A stretch of DNA of 49,066 bases. Source: a virus. The translations under genes were made by a program, and so were the position numbers. Where the stretch lies: positions 1 through 49,066 of IMG/VR virus record IMGVR_UViG_3300025151_000057; one strand, given 5' to 3'. Of this stretch, positions 15,307 through 24,997 are shown one piece after another; the stretch's first letter is position 1; each line of letters begins with the position of its first letter. The notes beneath the pieces are model-generated. The model was not told where the DNA came from. It saw nothing but the letters and a program-made list of their open reading frames with translations, and did no database searches.

Positions 15307-17339
15307 TGGCCGATGTATTTTTTAAAGACTTTGTAAACGGCTTGTCGGTAGATGCTGTCGGCGGCAGTGAGAAGATCCCAGTAGTTGACGGTACGACAAC
15401 AAAATACCAGACTCCCGATCTAATCAAGTCTTACATAATTGCAGCGTTAACAGCTTCAGGTGCGGTAACTCCGACAACTAGCGATGCTTTGATTATGGAG
15501 CGTTCTGGGACGGCTGGAACTTTTGATCTTGATGCCCTGTGTGACTATGTTTATGCCTACCTCTGGACAAACCCAAGTGAGGTGACTCCGGCAACAAGTG
15601 CAGACAAGCTCATACTTGACCGATCAGGAACAAAATATAGCATAGACATTGACACGCTGGTTGATTATTTCAACACGTCAAACGGTTCGCTTGGAGCGCA
15701 GATTACAGCTTTGGCATCTGCTACGCTTGCGGATTCCGACGAATACGTTCTCTCACAGGGCGGGACCGCTAAGAAAGTCACATTTTCCGGGCTATCTTCC
15801 CGGGTTCAAGCTCAATTTAATTCATATTTGGCTGGTCTTTCTGCTGTAGTTACGCCAGCCGATGCAGATACGCTTTACGTTTTGCAGGGTGCAACTGCAA
15901 AAAAAATGAGCCTTACTGTGCTGGCAAACACGTATCTTGCTGCTGAAATAGATGTTGAGGATCTTGGCTGGGGAATGGCAGAGGCTAATCCAGCAGCTTC
16001 AGGCGATATGTTGCTTATGGAGCGAAGCGGCACAAGATACAAACTAGACGTAGACAATTTGGTTTCATTTGCAGCAACAGGGCTTCAAGATGGAGTCCTC
16101 ACATTTTCTAGCCTTGCTGCTGCAAGTCCAAATCCAGCCGACATGTTTGCCGTAGACGATGCTGGAACGCCAAAGAAACTTACGCTTGCCAACCTAGAAA
16201 CAAGGCTGTGGATTGATTACGCAACGTATGTGAATGGATTGTCGGCGGTAAGCACGACAACGGCCACAGACAAGCTGTACTGCATTCAAGGCGGTACGGC
16301 CAAATACGTGACCCCGACCGAGCTATCGGCGTTTATGAACGTCACTACGGGCGATGTTATCGCTCCTGTGTCTACAACTCAATACAATGTGCCGCAATGG
16401 GATTCTACGGCCAAAACGCTTACAGATGGCTTGTCAGTGGTCACAACGGTTAGATTTACTGGCAGTGAGTCAGATAGTGCATTGCCGACAGAGCAAGCGG
16501 TTTCTGAAGCTGTTGAGGATATTACCAACCTCGACATCGACGGAGCCACAGATATTGGTGCAGCATTAGTTGATGCCGATCTGTTTATCGTTGACGATGG
16601 GGCAAACGGAACGAACCGCAAAGCAACGATGAGTCGGCTCAAGACGTACATCGGATCAGGTGATGTTGCAAACCTCGACATTGACGGAACGCCAGACATC
16701 GGCGCGGCACTAGCTTCTACCGATTTGATTATCGTCGATGACGGAGCTTCTGGAACAAACCGCAAATCGCAAGTAAGTAGACTCAAAACCTACTTGGAAA
16801 CTGTTGGTCATTACGCCAACATCTACGTGGATTCGTCAAAAATGCACCCGTGTACCACAAACGGGGCTGCTGCATTAGCAAAGAACGAATACGGGACAAA
16901 TGACGTTGATTTGCAATATTTTGCATTTGACGGCGGTGCAACTGAGGAACGTGTTCAGTTCAGCATAGTAATGCCGGAAGATTGGGACAGAGGCACAATC
17001 AAGGCAAAGTTTTACTGGTCTTCAGCTAGTGGCTCAACGGCTGGGGACACTGTTGAATGGGGGCTAAAAGCAAATGCACTTGCAGACAATGCTGCGATAG
17101 ATGCGGCTTTGGGTACTCCGCAAATTGTTAGCGACACGCTATTGGGAAGCAGCGGAACCAAAATGCAAATCACTCCAGCGACACCAGCAATTACCGTTGG
17201 TGGATCAGCCAGTTTAAACAACCTGATTGTTTTTGAGATTTACCGAAACACTGATGGAACAGACGACATGGCTGAAGATGCTTGGCTGTTTGGTCTGAAT
17301 ATTCAATACCAGAAAAACCAAACTGTTGCAGCTTGGTAG
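15306..17339 (+). CDS. Tail fibre/appendage protein with about nine repeated modules
   Basis: A 677-residue protein. Residues 1-500 are built from about nine repeats of 40-55 residues with a core like DxLxLxRSGTxxKLxxDxLxxY (for example DALIMERSGTAGTFDLDALCDY and DKLILDRSGTKYSIDIDTLVDY). The last two copies (about nt 16528-16650 and 16672-16795) are nearly identical in sequence. The final 170 residues are a separate beta-rich module beginning YVDSSKMHPC. Such modules form the trimeric shaft of an appendage, the end module contacting other fibres or the cell. Coupled to the previous gene by TAATG. Confidence 0.8.
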   Translation: MADVFFKDFVNGLSVDAVGGSEKIPVVDGTTTKYQTPDLIKSYIIAALTASGAVTPTTSDALIMERSGTAGTFDLDALCDYVYAYLWTNPSEVTPATSADKLILDRSGTKYSIDIDTLVDYFNTSNGSLGAQITALASATLADSDEYVLSQGGTAKKVTFSGLSSRVQAQFNSYLAGLSAVVTPADADTLYVLQGATAKKMSLTVLANTYLAAEIDVEDLGWGMAEANPAASGDMLLMERSGTRYKLDVDNLVSFAATGLQDGVLTFSSLAAASPNPADMFAVDDAGTPKKLTLANLETRLWIDYATYVNGLSAVSTTTATDKLYCIQGGTAKYVTPTELSAFMNVTTGDVIAPVSTTQYNVPQWDSTAKTLTDGLSVVTTVRFTGSESDSALPTEQAVSEAVEDITNLDIDGATDIGAALVDADLFIVDDGANGTNRKATMSRLKTYIGSGDVANLDIDGTPDIGAALASTDLIIVDDGASGTNRKSQVSRLKTYLETVGHYANIYVDSSKMHPCTTNGAAALAKNEYGTNDVDLQYFAFDGGATEERVQFSIVMPEDWDRGTIKAKFYWSSASGSTAGDTVEWGLKANALADNAAIDAALGTPQIVSDTLLGSSGTKMQITPATPAITVGGSASLNNLIVFEIYRNTDGTDDMAEDAWLFGLNIQYQKNQTVAAW

Positions 17340-17351
17340 TAGGAAAGCAGC

Positions 17352-20168
17352 ATGGGCGTATTTTCATTTCCAGCGGTCGCAATTTACGATTCTACCGCCA
17401 CCGGACGGTCGCTAATTACTGCTGCCGATCAAGCAGCCGCACGCGCGGCCATAGGTGTTGACACCTCAGAATATGGCTTTCTCGATTCTGACAACACTTG
17501 GACAGGCGACAATACGTTTGATGAACCGATAGCAGCGTCAGAGTTTGCTGGTGTTAGTTCGCTAACGCTAAGTGCTGCTGGTGGTAATCCCGCATATTTT
17601 AAATTCGGTTCAACTTTGTCGTGGATTGTGGATGCTGCCACTATTCGACCGACCGATTCTTTGGGTTCTCGCGACATTGGTCTTTACAATCGTCGTATTG
17701 GCGATGTGATGGCTTTTAGGTTTGGTGCTACCGAGAGATTTCGACTGTTCAACTTGGGCGATGAGAACGAAACCAACACCGAGTATCTCGAAACATCTTA
17801 CAATTCGACTTTCAATTATTTCCAAATTAACAGTGCAGCTTCAGGCACTGGAACGGTTCGCGACATTCGCATTTCGCGGGATAGTGACGAAGGTATTTGG
17901 ATCGACCAATCCGGTATTCGATTCTTGTCGGCAGGTTCCAGTCGTTTTGTAGTTACCAGTGGCGAAATTCGCCTGTATAAATACTTGCGTTCAATGAACT
18001 CGGCAGCGACGATAGGTTCGACGACCTACCCATTCCCTGCTGCTTACAGCGATTTGTTTTCAGCGGGAGACGGTGACACAGGAACAGCGACCCCTTCTAT
18101 CGGATTTACCAACTCCCCGAACATGGGATTTGCTAGGGCAAGCATTAACCAAATGAATTTTATAATTGATGCCGCAAGGAGAGGTATTAATATTGGAAGG
18201 GACAACTTTGGGCTTACGTCTAACTATGCTTTGGGTTGGCGATCTGCTAGTTCTCTCAGTTCAGGTACTCACGATCTGACTTTGCATCGAGACGCGGCAC
18301 ACACGTTAGCTCAGAGATTTGGAACGAACCCACAGGCGTTTCGAGTTTATGGAACTTGGACAGATGCAAGCAACGGTGAGTGGTTGCAAATGGATTATGG
18401 CGTGTCGAACGCTGGAGCAGCAACAATCCAAGCCTACGCAAATGGAACAGGTGCAAATGGTGGATTGTATTTACGATCCGAAACAAGTTTGCGTTTGTAC
18501 GTTGGCGGTATCCTAGCTCAAAATATTAGTTCGACGGTTGATAGGTTCAATGTCCATATCGAACCTTATTTCGATAATCAGAAACGAGCAGGTAGTTCGA
18601 CAAAACGATTTACCGAAGTTTGGTCGTATGATGCCAACTTTATTGGCACAACTACGCTAAGAACTTTTGATGACGGTGCAGGAAACAGTTCAAGCGTAGC
18701 AACTCAAACTGGCAGTTTAGATTCGTTTTTCCTTCATCGAAGTTGGACAGGTACATCAGGAACGTCTAGCTCGTGGATTGGGCTTAAAAACGATTACAAC
18801 TCTAGCGGAACCGCAGCAAGCTGGATAGGTCTTTCTTCAAATACGTTTAGACTAGAAATAGCAAATGGATTAAGAGCAATGTGGCAACACGCCGGTACTC
18901 AGCACCTGCTGAACCTGCACTTTTATCCATACTTAGACAACACTTGGAAAAACGGTACATTTAATAAAGCTTGGTCGGAGACGTGGCAACATTCGACAAA
19001 CACCATTGGCAGTTATGTTGATAGCAGCAACTATGGTTACTTGTCGATTGCACCGAGTGGAAGCACATACTTAATTAAAGCTAACTCGCTCGGAACTACT
19101 GCTGATGCAAGTATAAAAATTCAAACATCGCAAAAGTCTGCTGCTGGAAACCAAGCAATCGTGTTGGATGCTGACTATTGGGGGACGGTTAATTTCTTCT
19201 TTGGAGGAAACAATCGAGGGTCTTGGGGCAAAGATACGCTAACCGCAAACGTCGCAGTTTTAACTAATAACAGCTTTACAATTACCCGAACTTGGAATAC
19301 CGCAACAACGGTGTTTAAAGGTTACGAGGCAAACATCACCGACACGACGAGCGACACTGAATCCAGTTTGTTAAACTTGAAGGTTGGTGGCACGTCATAT
19401 TTGCGATTGCGAAAAAATGGCGACCTGTTGTTTGAGAAACAAGGTGGCTCGGCAAGAATTGTCCAGAACGCAGGTGGAATTGCAATACTTGGTGACAATG
19501 GTTCGACGGTGCAAGCGTTCGACCAATACTTTAATTACACTTACAAAACCTTCCGACCAGTATCGGACAACCAGCATCTTGGTTACGTGTCTCGACGATT
19601 CCTAGTCAAAGCAAACGACATTTATTCCAAGGGCAAAATTCGCAGCTACAACCTTGGCGATGAAACTGAGGTCAATGCGGAATTTTTGAACATGTACTGG
19701 GATGCTGATAAAGCATATTTAACAGTTCAAAAAGATGGCACAGGTTCGGAGCGAGAGTTTATTGTCGGTCATCACGTAAACGGTTGTACTCGATACAACA
19801 ACACATCGAACATCATTCGCTGGTCTATCTCCGGTACAACCGGAACAAAGATGTACTTGAACTCGAACGGATTAACAGTTTATGGTCGAGTTGATCCACA
19901 GGGCAATAAGACTAGAGATTTAGGAACCGACAGCACAGCACGATGGCGTGTCGGCTACATGGATACGTGTGATCTTGATGATGGTCGGATTAACCAAAAA
20001 ACATCGTCGTCTTCTGACCCATCAACAAGCGAGTATGCAAATGATGGTGATTGGGGTATTCACGAAAACACATCAAACGGTCATATCTATTTAGCATTTA
20101 ACGATGGCGGTACAATTTACAAAACACAGTTGCATTCAGGTGGAGGCGGTGGTACGCCACCTCCGTAA
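17352..20168 (+). CDS. Large tail fibre/receptor-binding protein
   Basis: A 938-residue, Ser/Thr/Asn/Gly-rich beta protein. The N-terminus (ATGRSLITAADQAAARAAIG) resembles the virion-attachment start of phage fibres. A motif of the type NLGDExExNxEYL recurs near residues 135 and 770, with a related NGEWLQMDYG near 335, pointing to repeated shaft units. The end is a short Gly run and prolines (GGGGGTPPP). It probably forms trimers that bind the host surface. AGGAAAGCAGC precedes the ATG. No metal-binding hydrolase motif was seen. Confidence 0.8.
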   Translation: MGVFSFPAVAIYDSTATGRSLITAADQAAARAAIGVDTSEYGFLDSDNTWTGDNTFDEPIAASEFAGVSSLTLSAAGGNPAYFKFGSTLSWIVDAATIRPTDSLGSRDIGLYNRRIGDVMAFRFGATERFRLFNLGDENETNTEYLETSYNSTFNYFQINSAASGTGTVRDIRISRDSDEGIWIDQSGIRFLSAGSSRFVVTSGEIRLYKYLRSMNSAATIGSTTYPFPAAYSDLFSAGDGDTGTATPSIGFTNSPNMGFARASINQMNFIIDAARRGINIGRDNFGLTSNYALGWRSASSLSSGTHDLTLHRDAAHTLAQRFGTNPQAFRVYGTWTDASNGEWLQMDYGVSNAGAATIQAYANGTGANGGLYLRSETSLRLYVGGILAQNISSTVDRFNVHIEPYFDNQKRAGSSTKRFTEVWSYDANFIGTTTLRTFDDGAGNSSSVATQTGSLDSFFLHRSWTGTSGTSSSWIGLKNDYNSSGTAASWIGLSSNTFRLEIANGLRAMWQHAGTQHLLNLHFYPYLDNTWKNGTFNKAWSETWQHSTNTIGSYVDSSNYGYLSIAPSGSTYLIKANSLGTTADASIKIQTSQKSAAGNQAIVLDADYWGTVNFFFGGNNRGSWGKDTLTANVAVLTNNSFTITRTWNTATTVFKGYEANITDTTSDTESSLLNLKVGGTSYLRLRKNGDLLFEKQGGSARIVQNAGGIAILGDNGSTVQAFDQYFNYTYKTFRPVSDNQHLGYVSRRFLVKANDIYSKGKIRSYNLGDETEVNAEFLNMYWDADKAYLTVQKDGTGSEREFIVGHHVNGCTRYNNTSNIIRWSISGTTGTKMYLNSNGLTVYGRVDPQGNKTRDLGTDSTARWRVGYMDTCDLDDGRINQKTSSSSDPSTSEYANDGDWGIHENTSNGHIYLAFNDGGTIYKTQLHSGGGGGTPPP

Positions 20169-20189
20169 ATTAACTTTTTAAGGAAAAAC

Positions 20190-20360
20190 ATGGACGAAAA
20201 AGAACAGCAGGAAACAAAGCAATCAGTTCAAGTAATTTCAATTCAAATGGAGACGTTAGCTCAACTGCCCTCTGTTAAGCAGTTTTTAGAGCTATCACAA
20301 AAACGAGAACTTTTAATTAGGACTTTACCTAAAGAAGATAAAGAAGGAGGTGACAAATGA
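20190..20360 (+). CDS. Small helical protein, possible fibre-associated factor
   Basis: A 56-residue protein (MDEKEQQETKQSVQVIS at the start, GGDK at the end) with a Glu/Gln/Lys-rich, probably helical sequence. The ATG follows TTTAAGGAAAAAC, a good ribosome site, and its stop overlaps the next ATG (ATGA at 20357-20360). Its position after the fibre genes suggests an assembly chaperone or small tail part; nothing in the sequence proves this. Confidence 0.75.
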   Translation: MDEKEQQETKQSVQVISIQMETLAQLPSVKQFLELSQKRELLIRTLPKEDKEGGDK

Positions 20361-20746
20361 GTCATTCAACATTTACGGTGACAGTGGTGGATTTGGACGA
20401 AGGCACTCACGGTGCTTTAGCGGCAAAGTTTATCGTGGACAACGAAAACGAAAAGCGAGCAGCACAAGAGCCTCCGGTAGACCCTTTGCCTGTTGAGCCG
20501 TGGGCAGATTTAAAGGCAAGTTATTTGACTGTGCTGACTGCTACCATTCAGTCTGCCCATGAAAATTACATTAAACAGCAAGCTGACAAGCAAGCAGCAG
20601 ATGATGAATTGACTAAGCGATGGATGTCGGGAGGCGAAGCTGATCGCGCGGCTGCTCTAGCAGCTTTGCCCCCTGCTGGAACGCCTGTTGAAGTGGTTGT
20701 TCACGAAGGCGAGCCAGAAGGTCATCACGAAGAAGAAACTCCATAA
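20357..20746 (+). CDS. Hypothetical acidic tail-region protein
   Basis: A 129-residue protein, acidic and Ala-rich, with Glu/His clusters at the C-terminus (EGEPEGHHEEE). GGAGG upstream lies inside the preceding small gene, which it overlaps by four bases. The middle is helical. It is one of three small genes between the fibres and the 465-residue structural protein. Function unknown. Confidence 0.75.
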   Translation: MSHSTFTVTVVDLDEGTHGALAAKFIVDNENEKRAAQEPPVDPLPVEPWADLKASYLTVLTATIQSAHENYIKQQADKQAADDELTKRWMSGGEADRAAALAALPPAGTPVEVVVHEGEPEGHHEEETP

Positions 20747-20755
20747 GGAACTCTC

Positions 20756-21283
20756 ATGGCTACGCAAAAATTACAATTTGCATACACTTCTGGGCAAACG
20801 CTTACAGTTAAGCTGTTTGCAATAGGTGGTGATGCGGTTTTGCATACATCGACCTCGGTAGCGGAGCTTCCGGCAAGCAGTGGTTTGTATAAGGCTACCT
20901 TTACAAGCACTCCAGCAATTGACGGGACTCACCGAGCCGTTGTTTTTCTTGCCAGCCAAGGGGTCGCTTCGTATGAAGCCAAGTTTACTGGAACTGATGC
21001 CGAAATCGCTCAAGCATCGGAATTTACCAATGTGGATATTTCTGGGCTTGGAGGTGCTGGTTCAATTTCATATTCCATTACTGTGAAGTCGTCTGGTGTT
21101 CCAGTAGCGGGAGTTGAATGCTGGGTTTCAACTGACGAAGCCGGAAGTAACGTAGTGGCAGGCACGCTTGCGACAAACGATTTTGGAGTTGTCACGTTCT
21201 TGCTAGACGCAGGAACCTACTATTTGTGGAGAGATTCAGCCACTCACTCATTTCCTAAACCAACAACCATCACGGTGTCCTAA
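20756..21283 (+). CDS. Beta-rich structural protein with carboxypeptidase-like/Ig-like end
   Basis: A 175-residue protein. Residues 1-80 form one beta domain (QTLTVKLFAIGGDAVLHTS). Residues 100-175 have the pattern YSITVKSSGVPVAGVECWVS followed by GVVTFLLDAGTYYLWRD, typical of carboxypeptidase-regulatory-like or Ig-like beta sandwiches used as virion surface or fibre domains. Start after AAGGAACTCTC; the stop overlaps the next gene's ATG by one base. Confidence 0.75.
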   Translation: MATQKLQFAYTSGQTLTVKLFAIGGDAVLHTSTSVAELPASSGLYKATFTSTPAIDGTHRAVVFLASQGVASYEAKFTGTDAEIAQASEFTNVDISGLGGAGSISYSITVKSSGVPVAGVECWVSTDEAGSNVVAGTLATNDFGVVTFLLDAGTYYLWRDSATHSFPKPTTITVS

Positions 21284-22680
21284 TGCCGCATACAAATCTC
21301 GATCCTCAGTTTCAGGACATAACGCCTGCTTGGAAAGGTCTTCCAAACATGAACGGCTGGTATTTTACCAGCGTTGTGGATGGTATTTCCGAAGAGGCAT
21401 TGCCGTGGTTGTTAGCCCAGGGATGGCAGCTTAACGCGGCAAATACGGACAACTCAGTAGAGCCGCCAGTCACTACCTACCTGATGGCAAGGACGCGGCT
21501 GCTTCATTGGAATGTTCTCTATAGCCTGTTAGTTGACTTTACCAACTCGTTTAACGAGGGGCGTTCGGCAAATGACAAGCGATATGAAGATGTCGTTTTC
21601 AATATGCAGAACATGTTGGATAAGCATCAATCGGAAATGTCTGAGTTTCAGGAGGACAAGGCTCAGGGCGAACATGGTTACATCACCTTGATGCTTAACA
21701 AGGTTGATGAGTCTTTAGGTGAATACGAGTCGTACAAAGAAGAATTTCAAAGCAAAGATTCCGGTGACAGGGAAACCGAACTAGCAAAACTAAAAACTAC
21801 TTGGGCAAATGCGGCTGATACCGCACAGGCCGAGTACGATGAGATGACAAGCGGTTTGGATATTGGGGCAATCATTGCAGGAGTTGACACGGCTATTGAC
21901 GATTTCGCTGTTGCAGTAAGTGCGTTCAACAACGAGTATGCCGATCTAGGCACGACCCTTGTGTCAGATTACGAAGCTCATCAGGTGCTTGCCAAGTCGT
22001 TTTTGGTTGATCTTGGTGCTACCGAGCTTGCAAGGATTAACGAAAAGTTTGACGCGGACTTGGCAACGCAAAGCCAGGCTATGATCGACAGAGGTTTTTA
22101 CTCGTCGGGGATGATGGCAGACATTACGGCCCGAAACACACGAGATAGAAACGAAGCAATTGTCGAACTTAATGACAGGCTTGCAAGAGAGAAACTGCAA
22201 AATCAGCATACGCTATACGAGCAGCAATTTAAGATGCGATTAGGCGGCTTAGAGGCAAGCATGAAAGCGATTGACGCTTCCTCAAGGATTGTGCAGTCTC
22301 GATTGCAGCATGGTCAGTTCTCGGCTGAAATTAGGCATAAGATCGCTACGCTTTCAGTCCAGACAAGGCTTGAAGTTTTAGGTCTTCGCGAAAAGTATTA
22401 CGAAACTTTGTTGCAGTCGATAACCTGGGAAACTGCCAGAGAGTCTGAGCTGTATCAGCAGCTGGTCCAAGTTCGTATCCGACAAGCAGAGATCCTTGGC
22501 CGGACAATGCAGCAAGATATGGAGCTGCTCAAATACCAGCTTGATGGCAGAAATGAAATTGCAGCTTCATTGTTCGGGTTTGTCGAGCGACGAACGGATG
22601 CGTACCCAGATAACAATGCAATGGCTCAACTAGCTACCAACCTTGGTGAAACGGGAGCGGCTACATGGCAATCCGCGTAA
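21283..22680 (+). CDS. Coiled-coil virion-associated protein
   Basis: A 465-residue, mostly alpha-helical protein. The first 70 residues look globular (MNGWYFTSVVDGISEEALPW), then long charged helices run to the C-terminus (for example DRNEAIVELNDRLAREKLQ). The layout resembles internal or tail proteins that form tubes or ejection components in short-tailed phages. It overlaps the Cys-rich gene by 16 bases. No enzymatic motif is visible. Confidence 0.75.
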   Translation: MPHTNLDPQFQDITPAWKGLPNMNGWYFTSVVDGISEEALPWLLAQGWQLNAANTDNSVEPPVTTYLMARTRLLHWNVLYSLLVDFTNSFNEGRSANDKRYEDVVFNMQNMLDKHQSEMSEFQEDKAQGEHGYITLMLNKVDESLGEYESYKEEFQSKDSGDRETELAKLKTTWANAADTAQAEYDEMTSGLDIGAIIAGVDTAIDDFAVAVSAFNNEYADLGTTLVSDYEAHQVLAKSFLVDLGATELARINEKFDADLATQSQAMIDRGFYSSGMMADITARNTRDRNEAIVELNDRLAREKLQNQHTLYEQQFKMRLGGLEASMKAIDASSRIVQSRLQHGQFSAEIRHKIATLSVQTRLEVLGLREKYYETLLQSITWETARESELYQQLVQVRIRQAEILGRTMQQDMELLKYQLDGRNEIAASLFGFVERRTDAYPDNNAMAQLATNLGETGAATWQSA

Positions 22681-24599
22681 ATGGACAAGATGGAGATAGT
22701 TTTCGTCGAAGGCAGGTAAGGCATAATTCTGCTCAAGGCTTTCGCAATGGTGCGCCTTACGACTCGCGAAGCGGCAACGACTCTCCACTTTGGCCGACCG
22801 TAAAAATCAAGATAGGTATTACGGATGAAGAAATTGAGCCTGACGGCCACGGCGTAGTTACGGTATGGCGAAATCCGATAAATGGCTCGGAAGCTGAGAA
22901 AACAAGCGAAAAAATTAAAGTCTACTTGGATTGGATGCATGGCGACCAGAGCATACCTGAAAACACAGAAGTTCTGTGCATTGAGTTTCCAGATGAAAAC
23001 CTTTGGCGAGTCTTTATTGACAACGACCCTAAAGGCGTGGTGTTAGAGCGTTGTAGCGACAAAAAAACAATTGTCGCTTACGACATAAAAATAAATGACT
23101 TCTACGGAAATCTGTCTGACAATATTGGAGCGGTTGTACGGCTGCGAGACTCAGCGTTTTTTGAAACTGATTGCTGGACGGTATTGCGGGAGTCTGATTG
23201 CGTACCAGAGATTTGTCCAGATGTTTGTTTAGTTACATCAGATTGCAAAACTTGCTACGGCTGCTACAGGCTGCGTCAGTGCGACGATCCGTCAATTGAA
23301 ATCATTACAGAATCTAACAATCTTTGCATCGAACACGACAAAGGGGGCGGTTTCCCGTTTGATGTGATTATCGACTTTGGTGCTGTGGTAATCCTTGACG
23401 ATGGGCTTTGCTACACAGTAGAAGAAGCTGAAAATTGCATTGGATCGCAATCAGTTACAGTCATAGGAGTCGCTGAAAATTGCAATGCTTGTCATGAATG
23501 CTGGAGGCTTGAACTGTGTCCTCCTGATCCAAATTTCCCTCAATCGTTTCCAGATGAAACAATTTACATTTACAAAGACGGTCACGACTTGTCAGAGGGT
23601 GACGTAGTAAAGTATGGGGGTAAGTGCTACAAAGTTTATGACAATGGAAGTTGTCCCGAATCGGCTTTTCGGGTTACTACCACCTTAGAAAAATACGATG
23701 ACTGTGATGAGTGTTCAGGGTCAGGCTGTTATGAATTTTTATCGTGTTCAGAAGGTCAGTACGACAGCATAATAGTTCGGTCGGCAACAATGCTTGATTT
23801 GGACAATGACGAATCGGATCGAGACGGGTATGTAAACGTAGACCTAGACCAATACATTGGCAGAGTTGTGCAGACTGCTGACGGTAAATGCTACACAGTT
23901 CAGAAAATATACGAGGGCTGTGATAGTGCGTTGGATGTTGTGATTGTTGAGGAATATGAGGAATGCGAATGCTGTGGCGTTTACCTGATGGAAGGTTGCT
24001 ACGGGGCAGAAGACATCTACACCTATGATGACTTTTGTTATTACATGCAAAAAGGTGGAGGGCAACTGTTTAAGAGGGCTGAGGATGGCCTTTGCTACAT
24101 TCTTCGAGAACTGGATCAAACAGGAAAGATCGGCGTTCCATTTACAATTGAACTTGAATGGGGGCAGGGTGCGACTTGCGATTATTGCGAAGAACCTACC
24201 TATACGTTAACGCCAAACTGCCCTGATTGTGACACAATTACCGGCGGTGCTAGTGAATGCGACTCAGAGATTGGTACTCCAGTTGCAGGAAAACCAACTG
24301 CAACGACCGAATGCACAAACGAAAATTTGCAAAACTATGTCGGTCAGTACATCAAAATTGACGGGGTGTGTTATCACGTTTCGCCTGCCGATCCGTCCTG
24401 TGATGTAACCTTGCCAGCACCGTTGCAATTTACTGGAGGGTTTTCGGATTGCGATGCTTGCCAGAAAACTTGCCTTTGGGTAGTCACTGATGTTTACATC
24501 AAATACAACCAAATCCGTAAAACGAGAAAACAAATTATTGTTGATGCAATTTGTAGAGAAGACGATGAACTAATTATTGACATTGAGGATTGCCCATAA
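22665..24599 (+). CDS. Cysteine-rich repeat protein, probable virion surface protein
   Basis: A 644-residue protein with an unusually high Cys content after residue 160. The first 150 residues have few Cys and form a domain with RVFIDNDPKGVVLERC near its end. The remainder holds five to six repeats of about 70 residues: a CxxCYxLxxC entry, an acidic beta segment, GxCYxV, a further Cys, then DCDxC leading to the next unit. Such regular cysteines suggest disulfide-pinned beta repeats or metal-binding knuckles on the outside of the particle. I associate repeats of this type with planctomycete proteins, from memory. It starts 16 bases inside the preceding gene and ends one base into the next. Confidence 0.75.
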   Translation: MAIRVNGQDGDSFRRRQVRHNSAQGFRNGAPYDSRSGNDSPLWPTVKIKIGITDEEIEPDGHGVVTVWRNPINGSEAEKTSEKIKVYLDWMHGDQSIPENTEVLCIEFPDENLWRVFIDNDPKGVVLERCSDKKTIVAYDIKINDFYGNLSDNIGAVVRLRDSAFFETDCWTVLRESDCVPEICPDVCLVTSDCKTCYGCYRLRQCDDPSIEIITESNNLCIEHDKGGGFPFDVIIDFGAVVILDDGLCYTVEEAENCIGSQSVTVIGVAENCNACHECWRLELCPPDPNFPQSFPDETIYIYKDGHDLSEGDVVKYGGKCYKVYDNGSCPESAFRVTTTLEKYDDCDECSGSGCYEFLSCSEGQYDSIIVRSATMLDLDNDESDRDGYVNVDLDQYIGRVVQTADGKCYTVQKIYEGCDSALDVVIVEEYEECECCGVYLMEGCYGAEDIYTYDDFCYYMQKGGGQLFKRAEDGLCYILRELDQTGKIGVPFTIELEWGQGATCDYCEEPTYTLTPNCPDCDTITGGASECDSEIGTPVAGKPTATTECTNENLQNYVGQYIKIDGVCYHVSPADPSCDVTLPAPLQFTGGFSDCDACQKTCLWVVTDVYIKYNQIRKTRKQIIVDAICREDDELIIDIEDCP

Positions 24600-24997
24600 T
24601 GGGACTGAACAAGATACGAAGGTTTGACCGTGGAGATCATATTCTTGTCATAAACGTGGCAACGGGGGAAAAGTCCGTAGAGCCAAAGGAATCGCCAAGC
24701 CTAGCGAGAAAGGCTGCGAACTTTGCTAAGGCGGCTGCAAGGCAAGCGTCTCACGGAAATCCAAAAGTGTCACTTGAAGTGCTGAATAGAAGATATGACA
24801 AATGTGTTAATTGCCCAGACGGATTGTTTGCCGAAATAGATCGAAAGGACGTGCCGAAAAGGTTAAAAGATGTGGAAGTGGTTGGAACGTGTATGCACCG
24901 GAAATGCGGCTGCTACATTCACAACACAGAAACATTTCCTAACAAGCTTTGGTGGGGAACTACGTCGTGTCCTAAAGGTCATTGGGGAGCGACGTAA
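24599..24997 (+). CDS. Small Cys-rich protein with zinc-binding motif
   Basis: A 132-residue protein. The N-terminal half is basic and Ala-rich (SLARKAANFAKAAARQAS). The C-terminal half has CVNC, then CMHRKCGC, then CPKGHW: seven Cys and a His in a layout seen in a common phage and bacterial Cys-cluster module that probably binds zinc. I start at ATG 24599, which overlaps the previous stop by one base, rather than the TTG nine bases upstream. Part of a run of three Cys-rich genes. Confidence 0.75.
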   Translation: MGLNKIRRFDRGDHILVINVATGEKSVEPKESPSLARKAANFAKAAARQASHGNPKVSLEVLNRRYDKCVNCPDGLFAEIDRKDVPKRLKDVEVVGTCMHRKCGCYIHNTETFPNKLWWGTTSCPKGHWGAT

